DNA of 64,000 bases from Cellulomonas wangsupingiae (GTDB taxonomy: Bacteria > Actinomycetota > Actinomycetes > Actinomycetales > Cellulomonadaceae): positions 62,001-126,000 of the forward strand of contig NZ_CP101989.1 of the NCBI RefSeq assembly GCF_024508275.1, given 5' to 3'. Position numbers and translations under genes: made by a program. The notes beneath the pieces were generated by a model. It did no database searches. It worked only from the letters and a program-made list of their open reading frames with translations, and had not been told where the DNA came from. Shown one piece after another: positions 21,887 through 29,806 of the stretch; position 1 is the stretch's first letter; every line of letters starts with the position of its first letter.

Positions 21887-23317
21887 ATGGCCTGGTTCCG
21901 CGTCCCCGCGCCCGGACGCTCCTCCCTGCGTACCCGGCTGACGGCCGCAGGGCTGCGCGACGCGACGGGCGACGTGGACCTCCCGGCGGACGAGCCGGGC
22001 GTCGTCGTGCTCAGCCGGGCGCAGGACGTGGTCGACCCGGCGTGCCTCGCGCGCCGACCCGGCCGGGTGGTCGTGGCCCTCGCCCCGGGGGTCGACGCCG
22101 ACCCCTGGTCGCTGCTGGCGTGCGGGGCGTCGGACGTCGTGCGGCTGCACGGCGACGACCTGCGTCCGGTCCTCGACCGTCTGACCCGCTGGCAGGACGT
22201 CGACGTGCTGGTGCGTGCGGAGACGGCGCGCACCGGCGTCGTCGGCGTGTCGCAGGCCTGGCAGCTGTTCGTGCGCGACCTGGTGGAGGTCGCGCACTGG
22301 TCGAGCGCGCCGGTGCTGCTCGTCGGCGAGACAGGGGTGGGCAAGGAGGTCGCCGCACACGTCGTGCACCGTGTGGACACCCGGCGGCGCCAGCACGAGC
22401 TGGTCCTGCTGGACTGCACGACCGTCGTCCCGACGCTCGCCGGCAGCGAGTTCTTCGGCCACGAGAAGGGGGCGTTCACGGGCGCGACGACGGCGCACGA
22501 GGGCGCCTTCGCGCGCGCCGACGGCGGCACGCTGTTCCTCGACGAGGTCGGTGAGCTGCCGCCCGTGCTGCAGGCGGCGCTGCTGCGCGTCGTCCAGGAG
22601 GGCACGTACCAGACCGTCGGCGGCACGCGGCGCCGCCGCACCGACTTCCGGCTCGTCGCGGCCACCAACCGCGACCTGCGTGCCGACGGCTTCCGTGCGG
22701 ACCTGTACCACCGGCTCGCGGCGATGACGCTGCGGGTCCCGCCGCTGCGGGAGCGCCGCGACGACGTGCTGCCGCTGTTCCGGCACTTCCTCGCCGAGCA
22801 GGGCGCGCGCGTCGTCGGCGGCCCTGCGCGGCGCCCGGCCGGCGGGGGCCCCGGCAGGCCGCGCGACGACGGGCCCGAGCTGTCGCCCGAGGTGGCCGAC
22901 GCGCTGTGCCGGCACGACTGGCCCGGCAACGTGCGCGAGCTGCGGCAGCTGGCGGTGCGCGTGGCCGCGCGGCACGTCGGCGAGGGCCCGGTGACCCCGG
23001 GGGACCTGCCTCCCGAGGACCGCCCGCGCCCCGCCGTCCCGGCGTCGCCGGCGTCGGTCGTCCCGGGCGACGTCCCCGGACCGCAGTGGGAGCACGGCCT
23101 CGAGGGGGCGGTGCGCGACGCGCTGCGGGCCGGGGTGGGCCTCAAGGAGCTCAAGGCCCGGACGGCCGACCTCGCGACGCGCGTCGCGCTCGACGTGGGC
23201 GGCGGCACCCTCGCCGCGGCCCGCCTGCTCGGCGTCAGCCGTCGCGCGCTGGACTACCGCACCGCCGCGCAGGACCGGCCTCAGCCGACCGACCCCAGCT
23301 CCGACGCCAGCTCGTAG
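21887..23317 (+). CDS. sigma-54-dependent AAA+ enhancer-binding protein
   Basis: A 476-residue bacterial enhancer-binding protein. Residues 1-125 look like a degenerate receiver domain without a phosphoacceptor Asp. The AAA+ domain carries Walker A GETGVGKE (147-154), the sigma-54-contacting loop GAFTGA (195-200), Walker B GGTLFLDE, sensor LVAATNRD, the arginine-finger segment FRADLYHRL and WPGNVREL. The C-terminus has a Fis-type helix-turn-helix (LAAARLLGVSRRALDYR). GAFTGA is diagnostic of sigma-54 activation; one would not expect it in an actinobacterium unless RpoN is present, and it is, at 30694-31929. I chose ATG 21887 over GTG 21869 because GGGGG lies at the right distance. The last 37 bp overlap the convergent seven-gene operon. 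Confidence 0.95.
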   Translation: MAWFRVPAPGRSSLRTRLTAAGLRDATGDVDLPADEPGVVVLSRAQDVVDPACLARRPGRVVVALAPGVDADPWSLLACGASDVVRLHGDDLRPVLDRLTRWQDVDVLVRAETARTGVVGVSQAWQLFVRDLVEVAHWSSAPVLLVGETGVGKEVAAHVVHRVDTRRRQHELVLLDCTTVVPTLAGSEFFGHEKGAFTGATTAHEGAFARADGGTLFLDEVGELPPVLQAALLRVVQEGTYQTVGGTRRRRTDFRLVAATNRDLRADGFRADLYHRLAAMTLRVPPLRERRDDVLPLFRHFLAEQGARVVGGPARRPAGGGPGRPRDDGPELSPEVADALCRHDWPGNVRELRQLAVRVAARHVGEGPVTPGDLPPEDRPRPAVPASPASVVPGDVPGPQWEHGLEGAVRDALRAGVGLKELKARTADLATRVALDVGGGTLAAARLLGVSRRALDYRTAAQDRPQPTDPSSDASS

Positions 23318-23883
23318 AGGTACTCCGCGAGCTCCTTCCACGCGACGTCGGCGCCCGCCTGGTGCGGCTGCTTGCCGCGCGTGAGGTCCGTGGCCCGCTT
23401 GTAGTCGGAGAACCGGAAGAACGCGTACCTGACCAGCGGCTCCACCATCGACCCGCGCACCACGGGCCCTACGTCCGTGCCCCAGCGCGGCTCGGGGTGC
23501 GCGGGCAGCACGAGCGGCGCGGGGCTCAGGGGGAACCACGTCCCGAGGGACCCGAGCCACGCCGCGGGCGTCACGCCCCGGGGCCCGGCGAGCGGTGCGG
23601 CGCGCGTGCCGGAGTGCGGGACCAGGAGGTACGCCGTCACGGCGCGCGGCGCGCGGTCGGCCGGGTCGTGCCGGTACGTCAGCAGGAACGCCTGCGGGTA
23701 CGGCGTGCGGGCCTGGTGCTCGCGGATGCTCTTCAGCCCGGCGAGGATCCCCCGCACGTTGTGCGGCTTGACCTCGGCGAACCCGCGCACCCCGCCGCCG
23801 TACCGCGGCCTGGGTCCGCCCGACAGCGGCGGTGGCGGCAGCATCGTGCCCTGGTTCGCGGTCGTGGTGCTCTTCGTGGCCAT
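23281..23883 (-). CDS. last gene of the sigma-54 operon, 200-residue unknown protein
   Basis: A 200-residue protein with no signal peptide and no recognised domain. The N-terminus is Pro/Gly-rich and disordered-looking (MLPPPPLSGGPRPRYGGG), then a compact region with FAEVKPHNVRGILAGLKSIREH, AFLLTYRHDPADRAP and VTAYLLVPHSG, and a helical end WKELAEYLYELASELGSVG. ATG 23883 is preceded by GAGGAG. It is 30 bp downstream of the amidohydrolase and is the last gene before the convergent regulator. Being part of the operon is the only clue to its role. Confidence 0.8.
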   Translation of the reverse strand: MATKSTTTANQGTMLPPPPLSGGPRPRYGGGVRGFAEVKPHNVRGILAGLKSIREHQARTPYPQAFLLTYRHDPADRAPRAVTAYLLVPHSGTRAAPLAGPRGVTPAAWLGSLGTWFPLSPAPLVLPAHPEPRWGTDVGPVVRGSMVEPLVRYAFFRFSDYKRATDLTRGKQPHQAGADVAWKELAEYLYELASELGSVG

Positions 23884-23913
23884 GGCGGTCTCCTCGCGCG
23901 GGTTCGGTCCCGG

Positions 23914-24684
23914 TCACACCGGGACGGGGGTGGTGGGGGCCGCCCGCCGGACGCGGGCGACGAGCCGGCGGACGTTGCCCGCCAGGACCAGTGCGAGGTC
24001 CTCACGCGCCAGCGGCAGCGCGGTGACCTTCGCGAGCTCGGCCGCCGGGTGCAGGTACGGGCCGTCGGTGCCGAACAGCACCTTGTGGGCGCCCGCGCGC
24101 CGCACCGCGTCGAGCAGCACGTCGACGTAGCGCACGCCGGACGTGTCGGTGCGGACGTTGGGCGCCCGGACGAGCAGGTCGGTGAACCGGGTCTGCGCGC
24201 GCCAGTCGTCGGCGAACGACGACAGGTGCGGCACGACCCACGCCACGTCGGGGTACCGGGCCGCGAAGTGCGCGACCTGGTCGACGTCGCCGCCGGGGTC
24301 GTGCACGACGGGCAGCGCGCGGACCTGCGCGGCCCGCGCGACCTCGTCGGTCATGGGCCCGTCGCGCCAGTGCACCTTGATCGCGCGGAACCCCCACGCG
24401 TCGACGGCCGTGGCGACCATCGCGCCGATCCGGCCCGCGTCGGCCCGCGTCCCGACGAACACGACGCCCGTCCACCGCCCCGGCGCCGACCGCACGATCC
24501 GGGCGACGCGCCGGTTCGCGGCCGGGTAGTCGTCCGACGGCGGCGCCATGAGCAGCGTGTGGCCGATGCCCGCGCGCCGGGCGCGCGCGGCGTACCGGTG
24601 CAGCGCGGCGTCGGGGCGGGCGTCGCCCAGGGGGTCGGGCATGACGTCCCCGAGGCCCGCGTGGCAGTGCGCGTCGACGATCAT
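23914..24684 (-). CDS. amidohydrolase-family (Amidohydro_2) TIM-barrel protein
   Basis: A 256-residue metal-dependent amidohydrolase/decarboxylase-like protein. The N-terminal DAHCH motif (residues 4-8) provides the HxH metal ligands. FRAIKVHWRDG, WVVPHLSSFADDW (His ligand) and VLFGTDGPYLHP (the C-terminal Asp ligand) complete the family pattern. The ATG at 24684 overlaps the stop of the PLP-enzyme gene (ATGA), so the two are translationally coupled. Family members hydrolyse C-N bonds or decarboxylate aromatic acids; the substrate cannot be predicted. It probably acts on the product or a relative of the preceding enzyme. Confidence 0.88.
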   Translation of the reverse strand: MIVDAHCHAGLGDVMPDPLGDARPDAALHRYAARARRAGIGHTLLMAPPSDDYPAANRRVARIVRSAPGRWTGVVFVGTRADAGRIGAMVATAVDAWGFRAIKVHWRDGPMTDEVARAAQVRALPVVHDPGGDVDQVAHFAARYPDVAWVVPHLSSFADDWRAQTRFTDLLVRAPNVRTDTSGVRYVDVLLDAVRRAGAHKVLFGTDGPYLHPAAELAKVTALPLAREDLALVLAGNVRRLVARVRRAAPTTPVPV

Positions 24685-25694
24685 CGCGGCACCCCCGCGA
24701 TCGCGGCGCGCACGCCGGCCAGGACGCGCTCGACGTCGGCGGGTGCGTGGTCGGCCGTCACGACGAACGTCAGGACGGGCCCCGGCAGGCAGGCGGGCGC
24801 CAGGACGAGGGCCCGCACGCCGCGGCCGCGCAGCACACGGGCCGTCCGCGAGGGGTCGAGCCCTGGCCGGTGCGTGTGGACCACCGGGAACGGCAGGCCC
24901 ACCACGCCGACCCCCAGCCTGCGCAGCCCGGCGCGCAGGGCCCGGACCAGCCACCACAGGCGACGACGACGACGCGCCAGGCCGGCCCGCGCCGCGGGGT
25001 CCGTCGCGGCGTCGGCCGCCTGCAGGTCCGCCGCGGTGGGCGGGCTCGCGTGCCAGCGCGTGCCGTGCCCGGCGAGCCGCGCCACGACGCCCGTCGGCCC
25101 TGCCGTCACGGTCAGCGGCGCCCCCAGGCCCTTGGCCAGCGACACCACCTGCACGGCGGCGACCGGCCGCCCGCCGGACCACCGCCAGGTGCCGGCACCG
25201 CCCGGGCCGAGCACGCCGAACGCCTGCGTGTCGTCGACCACGAGCGTGCCGCCCGCAGCGCGTGCCACGCGGTCGAGCGAGGCGAGGGGTGCGGGCCGGT
25301 TGCAGGCGGCGCACCAGCCGTCCGTCACGACGACGGGCCGCGGTCCGGCGCCCTTCAGCACGCGCCGCAGGTCGCCCACGTCGTGGTGCCCGAACGTCCG
25401 CACCACCGGCCCGGCCGCCCCCGCCGCGAGCCGGACCAGCGGGTACGCCCCGGCGTCGACGAGCACGGCCGACGGTGCCAGAACCTCGACCACGTCGACG
25501 AGCGCGTGCAACGCCGAGCGGTGCACGACGCCCGCGGGCGCGCCGAGCCGGGCCGCGACGCGCGCCGCGACCCGGCGGGCCACCGCCGGCTCACCGAGCG
25601 CCGCCGCGCGGCCCGTCGTCAGGGACGCCCACCCGCCGGGGCGTCCCGACGGGTGGTGCAGGCCCAGGAACAGCGAGGAGGTCAGGTCGAGCAC
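24681..25694 (-). CDS. AONS-like PLP enzyme (alpha-oxoamine synthase fold)
   Basis: A 337-residue fold-type I PLP enzyme closest to 8-amino-7-oxononanoate synthase. Landmarks are LVVDDTQAFGVLGPGGAG (about 151-168; usual form DEAHSxGVLG) and VVSLAKGLGAP, with K188 as the probable Schiff-base lysine. The canonical Glu and His of DEAH are replaced by Asp and Thr-Gln, which could alter catalysis. The protein is shorter than BioF (about 385). Related enzymes condense acyl-CoA with an amino acid. GTG 25694 starts 11 bases after the preceding stop. No other biotin gene is present, so a biotin role is unlikely. Confidence 0.85.
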   Translation of the reverse strand: MLDLTSSLFLGLHHPSGRPGGWASLTTGRAAALGEPAVARRVAARVAARLGAPAGVVHRSALHALVDVVEVLAPSAVLVDAGAYPLVRLAAGAAGPVVRTFGHHDVGDLRRVLKGAGPRPVVVTDGWCAACNRPAPLASLDRVARAAGGTLVVDDTQAFGVLGPGGAGTWRWSGGRPVAAVQVVSLAKGLGAPLTVTAGPTGVVARLAGHGTRWHASPPTAADLQAADAATDPAARAGLARRRRRLWWLVRALRAGLRRLGVGVVGLPFPVVHTHRPGLDPSRTARVLRGRGVRALVLAPACLPGPVLTFVVTADHAPADVERVLAGVRAAIAGVPR

Positions 25695-25705
25695 GTCGCA
25701 CGCCC

Positions 25706-27250
25706 CTACGCGCGCTGGCGGGCGCGGTTGCGGCGTGCCAGCAGCACGGCCGGCATCGTCGTGTCGACCCGGTCGTGCAGGTCGACCCCCGTCACCGTCC
25801 GGTACGCGTGCACGTACCGGTGCACGGGGTCGCGCATGTCCCGCGCCCAGTTCGCCGCGGAGTCCGCCGTGAGGCCGATGTCGCTCCAGTCGCCCCACCG
25901 CACGCTCATGACGATCTGCTCGCCGTGCACCGCCAGCTCGTGGAAGCTCATGACGGACGTGTCGCCCCAGCCGCACAGCGCGCGCAGCGTGTCGACGCGG
26001 TCCATCCACGGCTCCTCGTAGGGCACCATCGGGCGCCCGCCGAGGAACTCGCGCATCTCGGGCTGCGCGAGCACGTACTGCGCGGCCATCGCCTCGACGC
26101 GCGACTGCAGCGCCACCCCGTCGAACTGGTTCTCCGCACCCGGCGCGAGCGCCCGGTGCAGGTCCCGCAGCGCGTTGAGCACGGGGAACGCGTCCGCGAC
26201 GACCGTGGTGTCGTCGTCGAGGCGGTAGAAGACCAGCGCCTCGTGCAGCAGCGTGTGGAACGACTCGAGGAACTGGCTGCGCCGCTCGACGTACTGCAGC
26301 GAGGCCGGCACGGCCCGGCCGATGAGGTCGAGGCCGTACTCGTACTGGTACTCGGCCGCACGCCGGCGCACCGTGAGCCGGTTGATCTCGTTGTCGCCCC
26401 ACGTGTAGAGCAGGTTGCGCAGCGGGCGCAGGTAGCTCAGCGAGAACCGCTCGAGCGCGGCACCCCCCGGGATCCGCCGGTTCTGGAACCGGGCGAGGAT
26501 GAGGTTGAGCACCTGGTGGAAGCCCGACTCCTCGACCCAGTACGTCCAGATGAGCTCGACGGGCGCCGGACGGTCGAGGAGCGCGTCGTCGATGTCCGAC
26601 ACGACGTCGGCGTCGAGCTCCCCGAACCGCGCGTCGGGGTACCGGGCCGCGACGTTCTCGAGGTACGGCAGGTTGCCGTTCTCGAGGTACTTCCCGGCGG
26701 GGTCGAGGATCGAGGTGGTCTCACTCTCGAGGAACCTGCGCGTCGCGCGCAGGATGACGTCGTACGCCGTCGGTGAGAACGCACGGCCGGGCTCGTCCCG
26801 CAGCGCGTCGTCGACCGCCTGCTGGTACGCCGCGAAGCGTCGGGCGCCCGTGATGCGCAGGATCTCCCGGGTGAGCACGACGTCGTTCGTCGGCACCGTG
26901 GCGGTCCGCGCGAGCTGCACGCGGGCCGCCGGCGGGGCCTCGACGGTCGGTGCGGTGCCGACGAGCTGGAACCCGCGCTCGGCGGCGACGACGACCTCGC
27001 CGTGGTCCTCGAAGCGGACGACCTGCACGACGAACGCGCCGGTCGCGGCCCTCTCGGGCAGGTCGAGGGTGCGCTCGGCGATCCCCGTCGCCTGCCCCGC
27101 GCGTCCCTGGAAGCTCGGGATCCGCGCCGTCCCGACGACGTCGCGCTCGGGGTCGAGCAGCCGGACCTCGTACGTCGTGCCCTTCCTCAGTCCGGTGAGC
27201 TTGACCTTGACCTTGTCCTGCTCCAGGACGGGTGCCGTGATCGTGACCAT
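25706..27250 (-). CDS. conserved 514-residue protein of unknown function in the sigma-54 operon
   Basis: A 514-residue soluble protein. Residues 1-95 look beta-rich, like an Ig/fibronectin domain (VTITAPVLEQDKVKVKLTGL). The remainder is helical with many aromatic and charged conserved-looking blocks: ILDPAGKYLENGNLPYLENV, LIWTYWVEESGFHQVLNLI, LRPLRNLLYTWGDNEINRLT, FLESFHTLLHEALVFY, VVADAFPVLNALRDLHRAL and RPMVPYEEPWMDRVDTLRAL. From memory, similar unannotated proteins occur in other phyla; I cannot name the family. ATG 27250 has AAGGGAAG upstream and is 11 bases after the metalloprotease gene. Confidence 0.85.
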   Translation of the reverse strand: MVTITAPVLEQDKVKVKLTGLRKGTTYEVRLLDPERDVVGTARIPSFQGRAGQATGIAERTLDLPERAATGAFVVQVVRFEDHGEVVVAAERGFQLVGTAPTVEAPPAARVQLARTATVPTNDVVLTREILRITGARRFAAYQQAVDDALRDEPGRAFSPTAYDVILRATRRFLESETTSILDPAGKYLENGNLPYLENVAARYPDARFGELDADVVSDIDDALLDRPAPVELIWTYWVEESGFHQVLNLILARFQNRRIPGGAALERFSLSYLRPLRNLLYTWGDNEINRLTVRRRAAEYQYEYGLDLIGRAVPASLQYVERRSQFLESFHTLLHEALVFYRLDDDTTVVADAFPVLNALRDLHRALAPGAENQFDGVALQSRVEAMAAQYVLAQPEMREFLGGRPMVPYEEPWMDRVDTLRALCGWGDTSVMSFHELAVHGEQIVMSVRWGDWSDIGLTADSAANWARDMRDPVHRYVHAYRTVTGVDLHDRVDTTMPAVLLARRNRARQRA

Positions 27251-27261
27251 GAGACTTCCCT

Positions 27262-28683
27262 TCAGGGCTGGGCGCTGGCCGCGACGGGTGCCGCGGGGCG
27301 CTGGGGTGCGTGGTGGCCGGGCGCGGGGTGCGGGCGGGCCATGACGTCGATGGACGAGCGGACGGCCCACGCGGCGAGCACGTCGGCGAGCACGGCCGAC
27401 TCCTGCTGCGGTGCGACGAGCCCGGCCCCGCGGGCCTGGCCCATGACCGCGAACACGAGGGTCGGCGGGCGCCGGGCCAGCACACCCAGGTCGTCCCCCC
27501 ACGTGCGGCGCAGCGCGAGCAGCCGCTCGGGCGTGCGCGTGGCCAGCGGCAGGACGTCGCTGATCGCCCGCCCGCCGAGGGACGCCGGCCGGTGGGCCGC
27601 CATCAGGTGGGCGAACTCGTCGGCGGTGCCCTCGAGCCGCGCGATGTCCGCGCGGACCTCGGGCGTCACGTCCTGCACCGGGTAGCAGGCCTTCCAGGCC
27701 GCGACGAGCGCGTCCCACTGGGGGTGCGGGTAGAACGCCCGCCCGATCGCCGCCGAGAGCAGCACCCGCACGTACGGCATGGGGTGCGGGTCGCCGTGCG
27801 GCGGCCGGAACGTCAGCGCACGCGGCAGGCTCACGACGGCCAGCAGGCCGAGCGTCGAGGAGATGCCGAGCTTGCCGACGGACCACAGGTCCGCGACGCA
27901 CTCCGACACCGTCGAGTGCCAGCCCTCCCAGGCCGCGGCCTCGGCCGGGCCCGCGCGGGCCCGACGGCGCGCGATCGCGTCCTGCAGCGACGGCACCAGC
28001 TCGAGCTGCGCCGCCACCTGGTGACCCACCTCGTGGATCAGCGACGACGCGACCCCGTGCCCGACCATCCGCTCGCGGGGGACCCGGATGATCGCGACGG
28101 GCGACAGGCGCCCGCCCGGCAGCCGCGTGCGCGCCCGGCGGATCGCCGCGCCGGCACCGCGCGCCAGGTAGCAGACGAGCGGCGGGGGCTCGACCGGCGG
28201 GTCGGGCAGGCGCACCGCGTCGGCGGCCAGCCGGTCCAGCCCGGACAGCCACACCCCGGTGCCCTGCTCGCTGCGCTGCGTGACCACCTCGGCGAACACG
28301 TCGAGCTGGGACAGCACGTCGTTGAAGCGCATGCGGATCGCGACGAACCGGCGCTGCTGCTCCCACGCGGGCGCCGCGGCGCCCGGCCCGGTCAGCCAGT
28401 CGAGGAACCCCTCGACCTGGTCGCGCAGCGTCGTGCGCCCGGTGTGCAGGAACTGCTCGATCGCCCGGTGCGCGTCGTACGGCAGGGCTGCCGCGAGCAC
28501 CATCGTCTCCGTCATGACGAACGGCCGCAGCCGGCCCAGGCGCACGAGCAGCGCCTCGGCCTCCTGCGCGACGAGCGCGGGTGCGAGCGTGGCGCCGTCG
28601 GGCACCGGACCGCGCGGCACCGGACCCCTGGGGGACCGGCCCGGTGCCGCGCGGCGGGTGCGGTCCGCATGTGTGGTGGTCAT
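27262..28683 (-). CDS. HExxH zinc-metalloprotease-like protein
   Basis: A 473-residue protein without a signal peptide. HEVGH at residues 217-221 is a zinc-binding HExxH motif, and SECVADLW (Glu at 261, 40 residues later) supplies a typical third ligand, ExxAD. This combination is the gluzincin-type active site. The N-terminal 200 residues are helical (FVMTETMVLAAALPYDAHRA) and the C-terminal half is also helical, with PHPQWDALVAAWKACYP. The family is not one I can name. The start ATG overlaps the stop of the WSGE protein (ATGA at 28680-28683). An attractive but unproved substrate is one of the acidic proteins encoded just upstream. Confidence 0.85.
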   Translation of the reverse strand: MTTTHADRTRRAAPGRSPRGPVPRGPVPDGATLAPALVAQEAEALLVRLGRLRPFVMTETMVLAAALPYDAHRAIEQFLHTGRTTLRDQVEGFLDWLTGPGAAAPAWEQQRRFVAIRMRFNDVLSQLDVFAEVVTQRSEQGTGVWLSGLDRLAADAVRLPDPPVEPPPLVCYLARGAGAAIRRARTRLPGGRLSPVAIIRVPRERMVGHGVASSLIHEVGHQVAAQLELVPSLQDAIARRRARAGPAEAAAWEGWHSTVSECVADLWSVGKLGISSTLGLLAVVSLPRALTFRPPHGDPHPMPYVRVLLSAAIGRAFYPHPQWDALVAAWKACYPVQDVTPEVRADIARLEGTADEFAHLMAAHRPASLGGRAISDVLPLATRTPERLLALRRTWGDDLGVLARRPPTLVFAVMGQARGAGLVAPQQESAVLADVLAAWAVRSSIDVMARPHPAPGHHAPQRPAAPVAASAQP

Positions 28684-29795
28684 GCGAACTCGAACCCGGT
28701 CTCGACGTCACCGTCGTCGACGCCGTCCCACACGTCCGCCCCGTCGTCCCAGGGGGTCGACCAGCCGGGCCACGGTGCGGGGACGGGCCAGGCCGCGCCG
28801 CCCCAGACGCCCCACGGCGGCCGGGGCTGCGGACGCGGCCGCGTGCGGCGGCGGGGCTGCGGGGAGTAGCCGGACCCCCCGCCGCCGTACCCGGACGTGC
28901 TGCCGGAGCGGCCGTACCCGCCGGCCCCGGCCGACCGCCCGGACCCGCCGCGGTACCCACCCGACGACCCGCGGTAGCCCGAGCCGCCGCGCGACGAACC
29001 GCCGCGCGACGAACCGGCGCGCGACCCGTACCCGGCGCCCTGGGGTCGTCCGGTGCGCGAGCCGTACGCCGACCCGAGCCGCTGCCCGCGCCGGCCGCGC
29101 CAGCCGGGCGTCGACGGCTGCAGCAGCGCCGGCGCATAGCGCCGCGCCGCGGCGATGGTCGCCGCACGTGCGACGGTCCGCGGTGGCACCGAGGGCGGCG
29201 CGGCGGCCGCGTACCGGGCGGAGGCCCGGCCGAGCTGCACGAACCGGCGGGCGGCCTCGAGCTCGGCCTCCTCCTCGCCCAGCGCCTCGGCCTCCTCCGC
29301 CTCGAGGAGCTTGGAGGCCATCGAGCCGAGCTTGCCGCCGATCGCGGTGCCCACGCCCGGTGCGACGAAGCTGCCGATGGCCGACCCGACGACGGGCAGC
29401 GCGACCTTCGCGACGCTCTTGAGCGCGCCGGTGAGGGCCTTGCCGACGCCCGACTTCAGGAACTTGCCGGCGCCCTTGACGAGCTTGCCGAGGAACTGGT
29501 CGAGCTCCTCCTCCGACGTGATCTCCAGCAGCTCGTACGCGAGCTCGTCCTCGCCCTCGTCCTCGCCGGACCACGCGCCCTCGTCCTCGCCGGACCACTC
29601 GTCCTCGTCCTCGCCCTCGTCCTCGCCGGACCACTCGGACTCGTCCTCGCCGGACCACTCCGACTCGCCGGACCACTCGTCCTCGCCGGACCACTCCTGC
29701 TGACCGGCACCCTCGCCGGACCACGCGCCGGGCGTCTCCCACTCCTGCAGGGACACCTCGCCGGACCACTCCCGGTCGTTGCTCTGGTACGTCAT
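28680..29795 (-). CDS. acidic WSGE-repeat protein with glycine-zipper core (paralogue 1)
   Basis: A 371-residue protein in four parts. Residues 1-82 contain eight WSGE(D/S/V/G) repeats in a very acidic background. Residues 83-200 are the core shared with the upstream gene: LAYELLEITSEEELDQFLGK, the glycine-zipper VVGSAIGSFVAPGVGTAIGG, and LEAARRFVQLGRASARYAA. Residues about 215-325 are Gly/Ser/Tyr/Arg-rich. The tail is Trp/Pro-rich and acidic (WPGWSTPWDDGADVWDG). It has no signal peptide. ATG 29795 has GGAGAGG upstream and is 11 bases after the paralogue. The repeat and zipper design suggests self-assembly, a scaffold, or membrane insertion of the core; this is inference. Confidence 0.85.
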   Translation of the reverse strand: MTYQSNDREWSGEVSLQEWETPGAWSGEGAGQQEWSGEDEWSGESEWSGEDESEWSGEDEGEDEDEWSGEDEGAWSGEDEGEDELAYELLEITSEEELDQFLGKLVKGAGKFLKSGVGKALTGALKSVAKVALPVVGSAIGSFVAPGVGTAIGGKLGSMASKLLEAEEAEALGEEEAELEAARRFVQLGRASARYAAAAPPSVPPRTVARAATIAAARRYAPALLQPSTPGWRGRRGQRLGSAYGSRTGRPQGAGYGSRAGSSRGGSSRGGSGYRGSSGGYRGGSGRSAGAGGYGRSGSTSGYGGGGSGYSPQPRRRTRPRPQPRPPWGVWGGAAWPVPAPWPGWSTPWDDGADVWDGVDDGDVETGFEFA

Positions 29796-29806
29796 GGCAC
29801 CTCTCC

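Noticed and set aside
24681-25694. Biotin synthesis gene bioF
   Set aside because: No bioA, bioB or bioD nearby, altered DEAH motif, short length, and membership in the sigma-54 operon point to a different role.
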